This document shows, in pieces, positions 51,389 to 61,904 of a DNA stretch of 64,000 bases. The DNA is from Verrucomicrobiales bacterium (GTDB lineage: Bacteria; Verrucomicrobiota; Verrucomicrobiia; Limisphaerales; UBA11358), in NCBI GenBank assembly GCA_028712475.1, contig JAQTQB010000002.1, forward strand, positions 434,001-498,000, read 5' to 3'. Position 1 is the stretch's first letter. Each line of letters opens with the position of its first letter. The translations under genes and the position numbers were made by a program. Below the pieces are notes generated by a model. That model was not told where the DNA came from and did not search any database. It was given only the letters and a program-made list of their open reading frames with translations.

Positions 51389-52075
51389 TCACAACCCGAT
51401 TTGTTTGAGGATGTCGAAGCCCGGTTTTTTCTCGTCCACGAGCGAATTGAAAAAGCCGTCGCTGCGCAAAACAATGATCGCGACCAGGGGCGCGAGGTCG
51501 GATTGCGACTTCACATTTGGGGTCACGCAATTTTCAATGCCAATGACCTGCTCGCGATTGTTGTGCTGGTCTTTCAGGTCAATGAACTGCGCCTTGCCGA
51601 CGGACACGTTCAGCACGTCAATCCCGGTGAACTCCAGTCCGGTTTGCGCCGTGAACGTTTTGCCCTTGCCGCCGGTTTTTTTCACCGACGGCAAAGCCGC
51701 GATGGAAAAGATGTTCGTCTCGCCAGCCGAATTTTTCACGATGTCCAGCTCGGCCAGGTTGAAGCGCAGGAGCGTCACGTGCAACTCGCTTTTCGCGAGC
51801 GCGGCACGGTCGTATTCCACGTGGATTTCCTTGATGTCGAGGAACGGCGTGCCGCCAAAACTCGGCGGATTGAACAATTTAAAATCCTTGATGGTGATGG
51901 TCGGCTCGGCAAGGCCCAGCGTGAACTTCCCGATCTCCGCGTCCATGCCGGTCTGCGCGCGGATGCGATTCTCCATGACCACGCGGATGATTGTGTCCAG
52001 CGACAGGAAGAAAATGACCACCAGCACCACCGCCAGAAGCAACAACCGGAACAGCCATTTGAGAAACCACTTCAT
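51389..52075 (-). CDS. AsmA-like membrane-anchored protein
   Basis: A 228-aa protein with an N-terminal helix (LFRLLLLAVVLVVIFFL, about 8-24). 'IRVVMENRIRAQTGMDAEIGKFTLGLAEPTITIKDFKLFNP' is the start of AsmA/DUF748-type beta-rich proteins. It is much shorter than AsmA itself. Likely periplasmic and envelope-related; precise role unknown. Confidence 0.75.
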   Translation of the reverse strand: MKWFLKWLFRLLLLAVVLVVIFFLSLDTIIRVVMENRIRAQTGMDAEIGKFTLGLAEPTITIKDFKLFNPPSFGGTPFLDIKEIHVEYDRAALAKSELHVTLLRFNLAELDIVKNSAGETNIFSIAALPSVKKTGGKGKTFTAQTGLEFTGIDVLNVSVGKAQFIDLKDQHNNREQVIGIENCVTPNVKSQSDLAPLVAIIVLRSDGFFNSLVDEKKPGFDILKQIGL

Positions 52076-52077
52076 TT

Positions 52078-52162
52078 TTTTATTTACGAATTGCGATATA
52101 CGATTTACGAGCTGCCATCGGATTACGAATCAAATCGTCAATCGTAAATCCAGAATCGTAAA
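52078..52162. repeat. Short imperfect repeats (AAATCGTAA / TTTACGAATT)
   Basis: The spacer between the AsmA-like gene and the next gene has several copies of tttacga/aatcgtaaatc in both orientations. No gene is seen. Confidence 0.55.
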
Positions 52163-52771
52163 TCAGACGGGCACATCCTCCGGCCGGACTTCCAGACATT
52201 CATCCTGATCTTCCCAGACGATGGTCGGATAGACTTGCAGCAGCTTCGGCGCGAGTTCGCGGCCCACGCGCGCGAGCAGCAGTTCCGCCTGTTCCGCGGC
52301 GTTCTCGAACGCCGCGTCGTAATTGCCCGCGCCGCGACGCTGGCGGTCGTCCCAATGCGCGACGGCATGGACGGGTTCGTATTCCTGCGCCCACGCCTCG
52401 ACCCCGGCACGGATCTCGGCGGCGATCTCATCGAACGGCACGAGCGTTTCGCTGCAATGCTGGCAGATCAGGCCCGACTCGCGCACGTCGCGCGTGAGCA
52501 GCGGCAGGAACGGCGCGCGGCAGCACGGCGATTCCGCATAGGCCGCCGGCGGCGTGGCCAGCCGCTTGAACCAGATCTGCCGGTCATGCGCGAGCTGCGC
52601 GCCCAGCCGGTAGGCCCCGACGAGCGGATGGGAGAGCCGCCACGCGCGGCCTTCGAGCTGGCCGAGCGTCTGTGCCAGCCAGCGCGCGAGCGTGAGGTCG
52701 TCCCAGCCCTGGAACGCCCGGGCGTATTCCTTCCAAAGCGCGTCGAGCGGCGATTCCGATTCAAATGCCAT
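52163..52771 (-). CDS. Hypothetical protein with a central zinc ribbon
   Basis: A 202-aa soluble protein. The four cysteines 'SPCCRAPF...LICQHCSETL' (about 78-105) should bind zinc. The rest is helical and rich in Ala and Trp. 'HPLVGAYRLGAQLAHDRQIWFKRLA' precedes the ribbon. I do not recognise the family. Codon use matches the native genes. Confidence 0.7.
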   Translation of the reverse strand: MAFESESPLDALWKEYARAFQGWDDLTLARWLAQTLGQLEGRAWRLSHPLVGAYRLGAQLAHDRQIWFKRLATPPAAYAESPCCRAPFLPLLTRDVRESGLICQHCSETLVPFDEIAAEIRAGVEAWAQEYEPVHAVAHWDDRQRRGAGNYDAAFENAAEQAELLLARVGRELAPKLLQVYPTIVWEDQDECLEVRPEDVPV

Positions 52772-52855
52772 GAGCGCAGGATAGGGAAAATCCGCGCAAA
52801 GAAAAATGTTTTGTCTTGGGAGTTGTTAAATTGAAGTGGAAGAAAATTATCTTTG

Positions 52856-53353
52856 TTACCAAAGATAAGGTTTTGACTCGGAATCAGGTTCCTGATTTTT
52901 TAAGTTTCGATCATTTGTCCAGATGTGTATTCGCGCTTTGTATCCTTCCAGAGATTGCTTAAGGCGAAGTGCCTCACTTAACGTGAAAGTATCAACAAGC
53001 CCGATTTTCTGTTTGGCTGCCAAAGGGACAAAGCGATGCAAAAGAGCTGGAAGAATGTCCTCTGGAGGTCCGGCTGGAGTGATTGTCCACGGCTCGTTTG
53101 TTCTCAAGGAAAGCTCGACTGTATTCAGAAGTTTTTCAGCAAGCTTCTGTCTTAACTCATCATGCCCAACATCAGCAATATGATCGCCCAATTCAAAAAG
53201 ACACGGCAGGGGAACAAAGAAACGCCCTCCTGACTTGTTGGCCGCCTTGAAACGTTCGCGAACCAAGTCGGAGGCTGTTTTGTTGCTGGAGCGCCCACAA
53301 CCGAATAGCTCCACAAGATAACTCGTGTCTAAAACATAAACAGCAATGCTCAT
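52856..53353 (-). CDS. PIN-domain nuclease paired with an AAA ATPase
   Basis: A 165-aa PIN protein. Acidic residues fit the active site: D9 (VLDTSYLVEL), E54 (LFELGDHI), D121 (LVDTFTLSEA) and D148 (WTNDRNL). Its ATG overlaps the stop of the upstream ATPase by four bases, so the two are co-translated. Unlike VapC it has an ATPase partner and no small antitoxin. A defence or abortive-infection role is possible (inference). Confidence 0.8.
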   Translation of the reverse strand: MSIAVYVLDTSYLVELFGCGRSSNKTASDLVRERFKAANKSGGRFFVPLPCLFELGDHIADVGHDELRQKLAEKLLNTVELSLRTNEPWTITPAGPPEDILPALLHRFVPLAAKQKIGLVDTFTLSEALRLKQSLEGYKARIHIWTNDRNLKNQEPDSESKPYLW

Positions 53354-54690
53354 GGTAAAGTTGCAGCCCAGTCCTCTATGCCAGCCTGACGTTCTTCCTC
53401 ATAATTTGGGCGCAAGTGTTGCTCATAAATGCGGCGGGTAACTAGGTCGCCCAAACGCCCACGCTCAATGAGTTCAACATGACCCGGCAAATCGCGAAGC
53501 CGCACGAGCCGCGCGGTGTTTTTTTCCTGATCTGATACAACCAATAACACAGAGTCCAATTGTTCATTTTTGAGCGAGTTCATTGTCGCCGGGTTGTGTG
53601 TGGTCGCAATTACATGGAGTTTGTTGCGCGCCGCACAATCGAACAGGGACAATGCCATTACCGGCACTCGACTAGGATGCACACCATTATCAAATTCCTC
53701 TAAAATTAAACGACTGCCGCTTTTGGATGTCTCAAGCGCAGTCAGGATCGCCAACGCGCGCAAAGTTCCGTCAGACAAAAGCCGAGCGTCTATGGCCTCG
53801 TCTCGGTTTGCCAGTTTAAAACAAAACATGACGTCGCCAACTTTTGGCATTCGAACAAAATCGAAACGAGAAAACGCTTCATCAGGAAGCTGTGCGATGC
53901 GGTTGAGAATACGCTCCAAAACATCTCTTTGATTTGCCATTATTCTTTTTGGTGGTCCGCCCAATTGATGTTTTAGCATAGGCCTGTCAATTGAGAGATT
54001 AAATAGAACTGGTGATATGTTGTAACCGTTGCGTGCCAATTGATTTTCCGTCCTGCGCTCGTAACGCCGCATGAGTCTTGGGATCGGATCAAACACACTT
54101 GGCGAGGCAAGCGTAGATATGACTGCTTCAATTACGTTCAAAGACTCCGACAAATCCTTATTCCCGTGCGCAAACCTGGAATATTGAGAAAGCGCAGACC
54201 GGTCTGCTGCAATTGACTCGACTGGCTTATTCGCACCTCTTGCATTGTTGTCATAACGAACTTGGTTGTCTGCGGATGCCGTGTCACCTTCTTGAGGAAG
54301 AATTTCGAACATTGAAATATTACGTCCCTTAACTTTGAGCATTTCACCAATTATGCGTGGCTCTGGTCGAACTTTTACAGTGATTTCGTAAGTCACATCT
54401 GACGGAAAAACGGTATCGCGGAGAACAACCCCACCCTTGAACCCAACCGTAAACTGGTCATTGCCAATTTTCGCACAAGCTTCCAGACCACCGCGAATCT
54501 CAATTTGTCCCTCGCGTCCAATATCAGTCACTTCGTGAAGTCTATGACCGCTAGCAAGGAACGAAAGTAACTCGACAGCTTCGATAAGATTGCTCTTGCC
54601 GGAACCGTTTGGACCGATGATAAGCGTTGTCGCTTGATCAAAGTCCAGTTCCGCTTCGGTGAAGTTCTTAAAATTTCGGAGGTAGAACAT
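53350..54690 (-). CDS. AAA-family ATPase (SMC/RecF-like AAA_21), partner of PIN nuclease
   Basis: A 446-aa ATPase. Walker A GPNGSGKSN (26-34), SMC-type signature LSDGTLR (305-311), Walker B RLILEEFDNGVHP (327-339) and H-loop TTHNPATMNS (363-372). The region of about 60-300 between the two halves would be the arm or insertion domain. The family includes ATPases of defence systems and OLD-like nucleases, but no TOPRIM or HNH domain is fused; the nuclease is the next gene. The pair is AT-richer than its neighbours. Confidence 0.87.
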   Translation of the reverse strand: MFYLRNFKNFTEAELDFDQATTLIIGPNGSGKSNLIEAVELLSFLASGHRLHEVTDIGREGQIEIRGGLEACAKIGNDQFTVGFKGGVVLRDTVFPSDVTYEITVKVRPEPRIIGEMLKVKGRNISMFEILPQEGDTASADNQVRYDNNARGANKPVESIAADRSALSQYSRFAHGNKDLSESLNVIEAVISTLASPSVFDPIPRLMRRYERRTENQLARNGYNISPVLFNLSIDRPMLKHQLGGPPKRIMANQRDVLERILNRIAQLPDEAFSRFDFVRMPKVGDVMFCFKLANRDEAIDARLLSDGTLRALAILTALETSKSGSRLILEEFDNGVHPSRVPVMALSLFDCAARNKLHVIATTHNPATMNSLKNEQLDSVLLVVSDQEKNTARLVRLRDLPGHVELIERGRLGDLVTRRIYEQHLRPNYEEERQAGIEDWAATLP

Positions 54691-54732
54691 GACGTGATTT
54701 TAAGCTTTAACGAAGGCAAAAACAAGCAACTC

Positions 54733-57165
<2,433 letters not shown>

Positions 57166-57241
57166 TTTATCTTCGCCATGAAATCTAACAGGCATGACCG
57201 TTTTGTCGAATCAGGCCTTCGCAAACGTCGAATCAAATGAT

Positions 57242-57344
57242 GGTAAGGGACATCTCGCTGCGATGTCCGCGTCGCCGAGCGCAGCGCAAGGCGACGGGGG
57301 GGCACCGCAACCCGGCGCGGACCGCGCAGCGCGCCGTCCCTACC
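57242..57344. repeat. Composite palindromic element, family B-like, upstream of the GT39 gene
   Basis: Ends ggtaagggac and gtccctacc, with inner hairpins (gacatctcgctgcgatgtc; gtcgccgagcgcagcgcaaggcgac). It occupies most of the gap between copA and the glycosyltransferase and probably replaced part of the native upstream region. Confidence 0.8.
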
Positions 57345-57419
57345 TTGCCAAATATCAGATGAGCTTGCGTTGCAGGGTGGCGTTGGCAAAATACGGGCAT
57401 CGAATCGCGTCGCTCATCT

Positions 57420-59132
57420 CTGGTTCAGCCAACACAAACTGCATGGGTCTTATTCGCTCTGGCCGTTGTCTGGTTTGCACTCTTTTTCAAGCTGGGAAGC
57501 CTGCCGTTGCTCCAACCTGACGAAGGCAGAAATGCCGAAGTCGCCCGCGAGATGAAGGAATCCGGTGCGTGGCTGTCGCCGTCCTACAACGGCATCGCTT
57601 ATCTGGACAAGCCGGCGTTTTATTTCAAGGCCGTGGCGCTTTCGCTGGCGGCTTTTGGCAACAATGAAACCGCCGCGCGCCTGCCTTCTGCGTTGTTCGG
57701 GCTGGCGTTGCTGGTGATGACGTATGGCTTTTGCCGGCGTGCTTACGGCACGCGCTGCGCGATCATGGCGGTCATCATCATCGCCACCACGCCGCTGTAT
57801 CTGGTGTTTTCCCGGACAATCATCTTCGACATGACGCTGGCGTTCTTTGTGTCGGCGGCGATCTTCGCCGGTTATCGGGCGGAGGAATGCGAGGGCAAAT
57901 CGCGGCGCAACTGGTATTTGCTCGGCGCGCTGGCGGCGGGTTTTGCGACGCTGGTGAAAGGGCCGGTGGGCTTTCTGATTCCCGGGCTGGTGCTGTTCAT
58001 CTTTCATCGCGTGGAAGGCCGGCGCGGTGTATGGAAACGATTTTTTGCGCCGCTGAACCTGCTGGTGTTTTTCGGCGTGACGCTGCCGTGGTTCATCGGG
58101 CTTTCGCTGCAACATCCCGATTTCCCCTACTACGGCCTCATCGAGGAATCGTTTCACCGGTTCACGACAACGACGTTTCACCGCTCGCAACCGTTTTATT
58201 TTTACGCGTTGATTGTGGCGGGGCTGTTTCTGCCGTGGAGCTTTATTTTGCCCGAAGCCGGCGTGGCGGCGTGGAGGAACAAATCATCCATGTTATCCGC
58301 TGACCGGCTCTGCCTCGTCTGGGCGGTGACGGTGGTGATCTTCTTCTCGCTCTCAAAATCCAAACTGCCGGGCTACATTTTGACGGTGACGGTTGCCTGC
58401 GGAATTTTGCTGGCGCGTTTTTTTCAGCACGCCATGGCAAATCCAGAAGGGAAACCCGCGCGCATCGTGGGTCGGGCGGCGATCACGCTGACCATCTTGT
58501 CCCTCTTGATTGCCGCTGCGGCGCTGTTCCTGTCAACGCGCATGAGTTTGCTTGCCAAACCGCTGGGGCTTTCGGTGGCCGATGCGGAGGAACTGGGGGG
58601 CCATTTCATCACGGCGGTGATTCTGCTCTCCGTGTTCGCGGTGCTGGGTTTGCTGGCGCGGTTCCGTCGCGATGCCGGACTCGGGTTTGCCATCTTCGCC
58701 ATTTTCCCGCTGCTGCTGTTCATGCTGAACTTCGGCGCCATCGAAACCATTTTCAACATCAAGTCGGCCCGGTTGATGGCGCAAAAGATTCCGGCGCTGC
58801 CGCCCGAAACCCGGCTGGCGTTTCTGGAATGTTTCCCCAGCGGGCTGCCGTTTTATCTGAATCGCACGGCCACGCTGTTCACCAAGGATGGCAGCGAAAT
58901 CACCAGCGCGAGCAATTACATTCTGTTTCGCTTGAAAAATGATCCTGCGTGGCCGGCGAACCTCGTGCCGGTCACGAATTTTGACCGATGGATTTCGCAG
59001 CGGGATTGTCAGGTCTATCTTATCACCCGCGAAAAAAACCGGCCCAGGCTGGAGACGATCGCCGGGGTTCAACCAACCGACATTCAACCACTGACGCCGC
59101 CCTACATCGGCGTTCTTTTAACGGCTCCATAA
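57420..59132 (+). CDS. Glycosyltransferase family 39 (ArnT/PMT-like) membrane protein
   Basis: About 570 aa with many helices. The first loop 'PLLQPDEGRNAEVAREMKESG' contains the conserved acidic motif of lipid-linked-sugar transferases such as ArnT. Then comes 'KPAFYFKAVALSLAAFG'. Homology and the first helix (VLFALAVVWFALFFKLG) extend upstream of the TTG at 57507. No ATG or GTG lies in that frame before a TGA at 57359; a CTG at 57420 is the best candidate. An ATG at 57358 is one base out of frame. The 5' end may be altered by the adjacent repeat or a frameshift. Confidence 0.8.
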   Translation: MVQPTQTAWVLFALAVVWFALFFKLGSLPLLQPDEGRNAEVAREMKESGAWLSPSYNGIAYLDKPAFYFKAVALSLAAFGNNETAARLPSALFGLALLVMTYGFCRRAYGTRCAIMAVIIIATTPLYLVFSRTIIFDMTLAFFVSAAIFAGYRAEECEGKSRRNWYLLGALAAGFATLVKGPVGFLIPGLVLFIFHRVEGRRGVWKRFFAPLNLLVFFGVTLPWFIGLSLQHPDFPYYGLIEESFHRFTTTTFHRSQPFYFYALIVAGLFLPWSFILPEAGVAAWRNKSSMLSADRLCLVWAVTVVIFFSLSKSKLPGYILTVTVACGILLARFFQHAMANPEGKPARIVGRAAITLTILSLLIAAAALFLSTRMSLLAKPLGLSVADAEELGGHFITAVILLSVFAVLGLLARFRRDAGLGFAIFAIFPLLLFMLNFGAIETIFNIKSARLMAQKIPALPPETRLAFLECFPSGLPFYLNRTATLFTKDGSEITSASNYILFRLKNDPAWPANLVPVTNFDRWISQRDCQVYLITREKNRPRLETIAGVQPTDIQPLTPPYIGVLLTAP

Positions 59133-59141
59133 AATTTTCGC

Positions 59142-61007
59142 ATGTGCGGGATCTGCGGCATCGTAAGTATTTCTGGCGAACGGCAACCGGAATCCGTCCG
59201 GCTGCGCGTCAACGCGATGTTGCAGGCGCTGTCGCATCGCGGCCCCGACGACGTCGGGCTGAATGCTTCTGATTCCGCCGTGCTTGGCGCGACGCGCCTC
59301 GCGATCCGCGGCGGCGACGATGGCCGGCAACCTATGGTGGACGCAGTCAGCGGCGTGGTTGCGGTCTGCAACGGGGAAATTGACAATCACAAGGAACTGC
59401 GCCAGTGGCTCGCCGAGCGTGGTCGCCCGGCGAAGCAGGCGACCGACGTGGCGGTGATTCCCGGAATGTATCTGGAACTCGGCGCGGCGTTCGCCGAAAA
59501 ACTGGTCGGCGCATTTGCCATCGCCGTGTGGGATCCGCGTGAGCAACGGCTCACCTTGGTTCGCGACCGCGCGGGCGAACGTCCGCTTTTTTTTAGTCAG
59601 ACCACCGACAATGTCATTTTCGCCACGGAGATTGCCAGCCTTGTTTCCGAGGGCAAACTGCCGGTGACTTTCGACAACGCCGCCTTGCAGCGCTACCTCC
59701 AGTTTGGACTGTTCGCCTCGCCCGCTTCGCCATTTACAGACATCCAAAAAGTTCCGCCCGGCGGCATCGTCCAGATTGACGAACGTGGCATCCGGCACTC
59801 AACCTACTGGCGCTGGAAAAATGTCGAGACCGCCAAACAGAAACCATCGCTAGATGCGTTTGATAAAATTTTCCGCGACGCAGTCCGGCGGCAGAGCGAT
59901 GTGGACGTTGACTTCGGTTTGTTCTTGAGCGGCGGCGTGGATTCGTCGCTGATCTCGGCGGTCACGCGGTCGTTGCATCCCGAACGTCCGTTGAAGGCTT
60001 ACACGTTGCGCTTCAAAGTTGAATCGTTCGATGAAGGCGATTTTGCCGAAAGCGTCGCCACGTCGCTGAAACTTGAGCCGGTTCCGGTTTGGGTGCAGGC
60101 GGAAGACCTGCCAAAAGCCTTGTCGCTGTTGATCAAAACCGGCGGCGAACCGCTGGCCGATCCGGCGTGGCTGCCGACGGCTTTGCTGGCACGCCGGGCC
60201 GCGCAAGATGTGCCGATGGCGTTGGTGGGCGAAGGCGCGGATGAACTTTTCGGCGGCTACCCCACTTACATCGGCGCGGGAATCGCGGAACGATTTGGCA
60301 ATCTCCCCGCCTGGTTGAGCAACGCCATCCGGCGCGTCGTCGAGTCGCTGCCCGTCAGCGACAAAAAAATGACTGTTTCCTTTCTGCTCAAGCGTTTCGT
60401 CCAAGGTGCAGAACTGGGCGGCATGACACGCCATGAACTCTGGATGTCAAACATCACACCGACGATTTTGAAGCGCCTCGGAATTCCGCTGCCGGCTTCG
60501 CGAGCGGACGACGCCGGCAGCGGATTGCTGATGGACCGGGTGCAGCGCTGGGATCTGGAAAATTTTCTTGCCGAAGGACTGCTCACGAAAGCCGACCGCG
60601 CGAGCATGACTTCCGCGCTCGAACTGCGCGCGCCGTTTCTGGATGAATCGGTCATGGCGTTCGCCGCCAGCCTGCCCGCCGCCGACCGGGTGCGGAATTT
60701 TACCACCAAGATTTTTTTGAAAGAATATGCCCTGCGCTATCTGCCGAGATCCATCGTGCATCGCCGCAAGCGCGGGCTGTCCGTGCCGATCGGCCGATGG
60801 TTGCGCGGGCCGTTGCGCGAATGGGCGACAGCCGCTTTGGGCAATCCACGATTGGAGCAGATCGGCGTGCACACTCCGGCAGCACTGGATTTGTTGAACG
60901 AACATTGCCAGAACCAGGCCGACCATGCGCGCGCGCTGTGGACGCTGATCGTGTTGAGCGAATGGCTGGACTGGGTGGCGTCTGAAACCGCGTGCGGCAG
61001 AAAGTAG
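59142..61007 (+). CDS. asnB: Asparagine synthetase (glutamine-hydrolysing), AsnB-type
   Basis: A 621-aa enzyme. The N-terminal class II amidotransferase domain begins MCGICGIVSI (nucleophile Cys2) with 'SHRGPDDVGL'. The synthetase domain carries the PPi-loop 'SGGVDSSLISAV' (about 265-276) and 'GEGADELFGGYPTY'. Spaced 9 bases after the glycosyltransferase. This pairing suggests the stand-alone type often found near polysaccharide genes, so the acceptor might not be aspartate. Confidence 0.9.
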   Translation: MCGICGIVSISGERQPESVRLRVNAMLQALSHRGPDDVGLNASDSAVLGATRLAIRGGDDGRQPMVDAVSGVVAVCNGEIDNHKELRQWLAERGRPAKQATDVAVIPGMYLELGAAFAEKLVGAFAIAVWDPREQRLTLVRDRAGERPLFFSQTTDNVIFATEIASLVSEGKLPVTFDNAALQRYLQFGLFASPASPFTDIQKVPPGGIVQIDERGIRHSTYWRWKNVETAKQKPSLDAFDKIFRDAVRRQSDVDVDFGLFLSGGVDSSLISAVTRSLHPERPLKAYTLRFKVESFDEGDFAESVATSLKLEPVPVWVQAEDLPKALSLLIKTGGEPLADPAWLPTALLARRAAQDVPMALVGEGADELFGGYPTYIGAGIAERFGNLPAWLSNAIRRVVESLPVSDKKMTVSFLLKRFVQGAELGGMTRHELWMSNITPTILKRLGIPLPASRADDAGSGLLMDRVQRWDLENFLAEGLLTKADRASMTSALELRAPFLDESVMAFAASLPAADRVRNFTTKIFLKEYALRYLPRSIVHRRKRGLSVPIGRWLRGPLREWATAALGNPRLEQIGVHTPAALDLLNEHCQNQADHARALWTLIVLSEWLDWVASETACGRK

Positions 61008-61122
61008 TTAAACTGGCGGACGAGGTCGTTTTTGAATTTTTTTGCCGTCTGGTGACCAAGGCCGTAAGTGTGGATTGCGCCATCTTATTCTGACCAAGCA
61101 GCGCCTCATCTTTGTCGGGATT

Positions 61123-61902
61123 TCAGCCCAGTTTTCCCAGCAGCCGCAGCAGGCCGTCCAGAATCGTCAGCGGATGCGGCGGACAGCCGGGAATAAACAA
61201 ATCCACCGGCACGACGGAACTTGCGCCATTTAGAATCTGTGGATTTCCGATGAACGGGCCGCCGGCAATCGCGCACGCACCGACGGCGATGACGATTTTC
61301 GGCGACGGCACGGCGTCGTAGGTTTTTTTGAGCGCCAATTCCATGTTGCGGCTGACGGCGCCTGTGATGAGCAATCCATCCGCGTGGCGCGGCGAAGCGA
61401 CGAACTGGATTCCAAATCGTCCCAAGTCCCAGCCAATGGTGCCTAGGACGTTCACGTCCGCCTCGCAGGCGTTGCAGCCGCCGGCGCTCACCTGCCGCAG
61501 CCGCAGCGAGCGGCCAAACAGTTTTTTTAATTTTTCGTCCAACGCGGTGGCGAGCCGCAATTCTTCTTCGCCCGGCCTGCCGAGCAGCAAATCTTCGCGC
61601 CGCCGCACCGCCGTGCGATGATTATTGGTCTGCGTGATGGCCTTGGTCGGACACGCCTCCACGCACGCGGCGCAGAAAATACATTTGCCCAAATCCAGAG
61701 CGACCGGATTTCCCGGCGTCCGCGTGATCGCCTGCGTCGGGCAGACCGGCACACACGCGGCGCAGCCTTCGGCGCATTTCGCCGCCTCAACGCGCAGCGT
61801 GCCGCCGTGACGGTCGGGCAGCGCGGGCGTCGGACCGCCGGGATAGGCCATGGTCTGGCAACCGTGCCGCAAGCGATGCAAGATGGTTTCGTGGGCAAAC
61901 AT
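61123..61902 (-). CDS. Hydrogenase-4/NuoB-like small subunit with ferredoxin domain
   Basis: A 259-aa protein. The N-terminal half holds two 4Fe-4S ferredoxin motifs (CAEGCAACVPVCP and CIFCAACVEACP, about 43-85). The second half is NuoB-like: 'GGCNACEADV', 'GAVSRNMELALKKTYDA', 'GACAIAGGPF' and 'PGCPPHP' give the N2-type cluster ligands. This fusion resembles HycF+HycG of formate hydrogenlyase-type complexes. It is the last gene of a minus-strand operon and starts 2 bases after the large subunit. Confidence 0.88.
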   Translation of the reverse strand: MFAHETILHRLRHGCQTMAYPGGPTPALPDRHGGTLRVEAAKCAEGCAACVPVCPTQAITRTPGNPVALDLGKCIFCAACVEACPTKAITQTNNHRTAVRRREDLLLGRPGEEELRLATALDEKLKKLFGRSLRLRQVSAGGCNACEADVNVLGTIGWDLGRFGIQFVASPRHADGLLITGAVSRNMELALKKTYDAVPSPKIVIAVGACAIAGGPFIGNPQILNGASSVVPVDLFIPGCPPHPLTILDGLLRLLGKLG

Positions 61903-61904
61903 GG

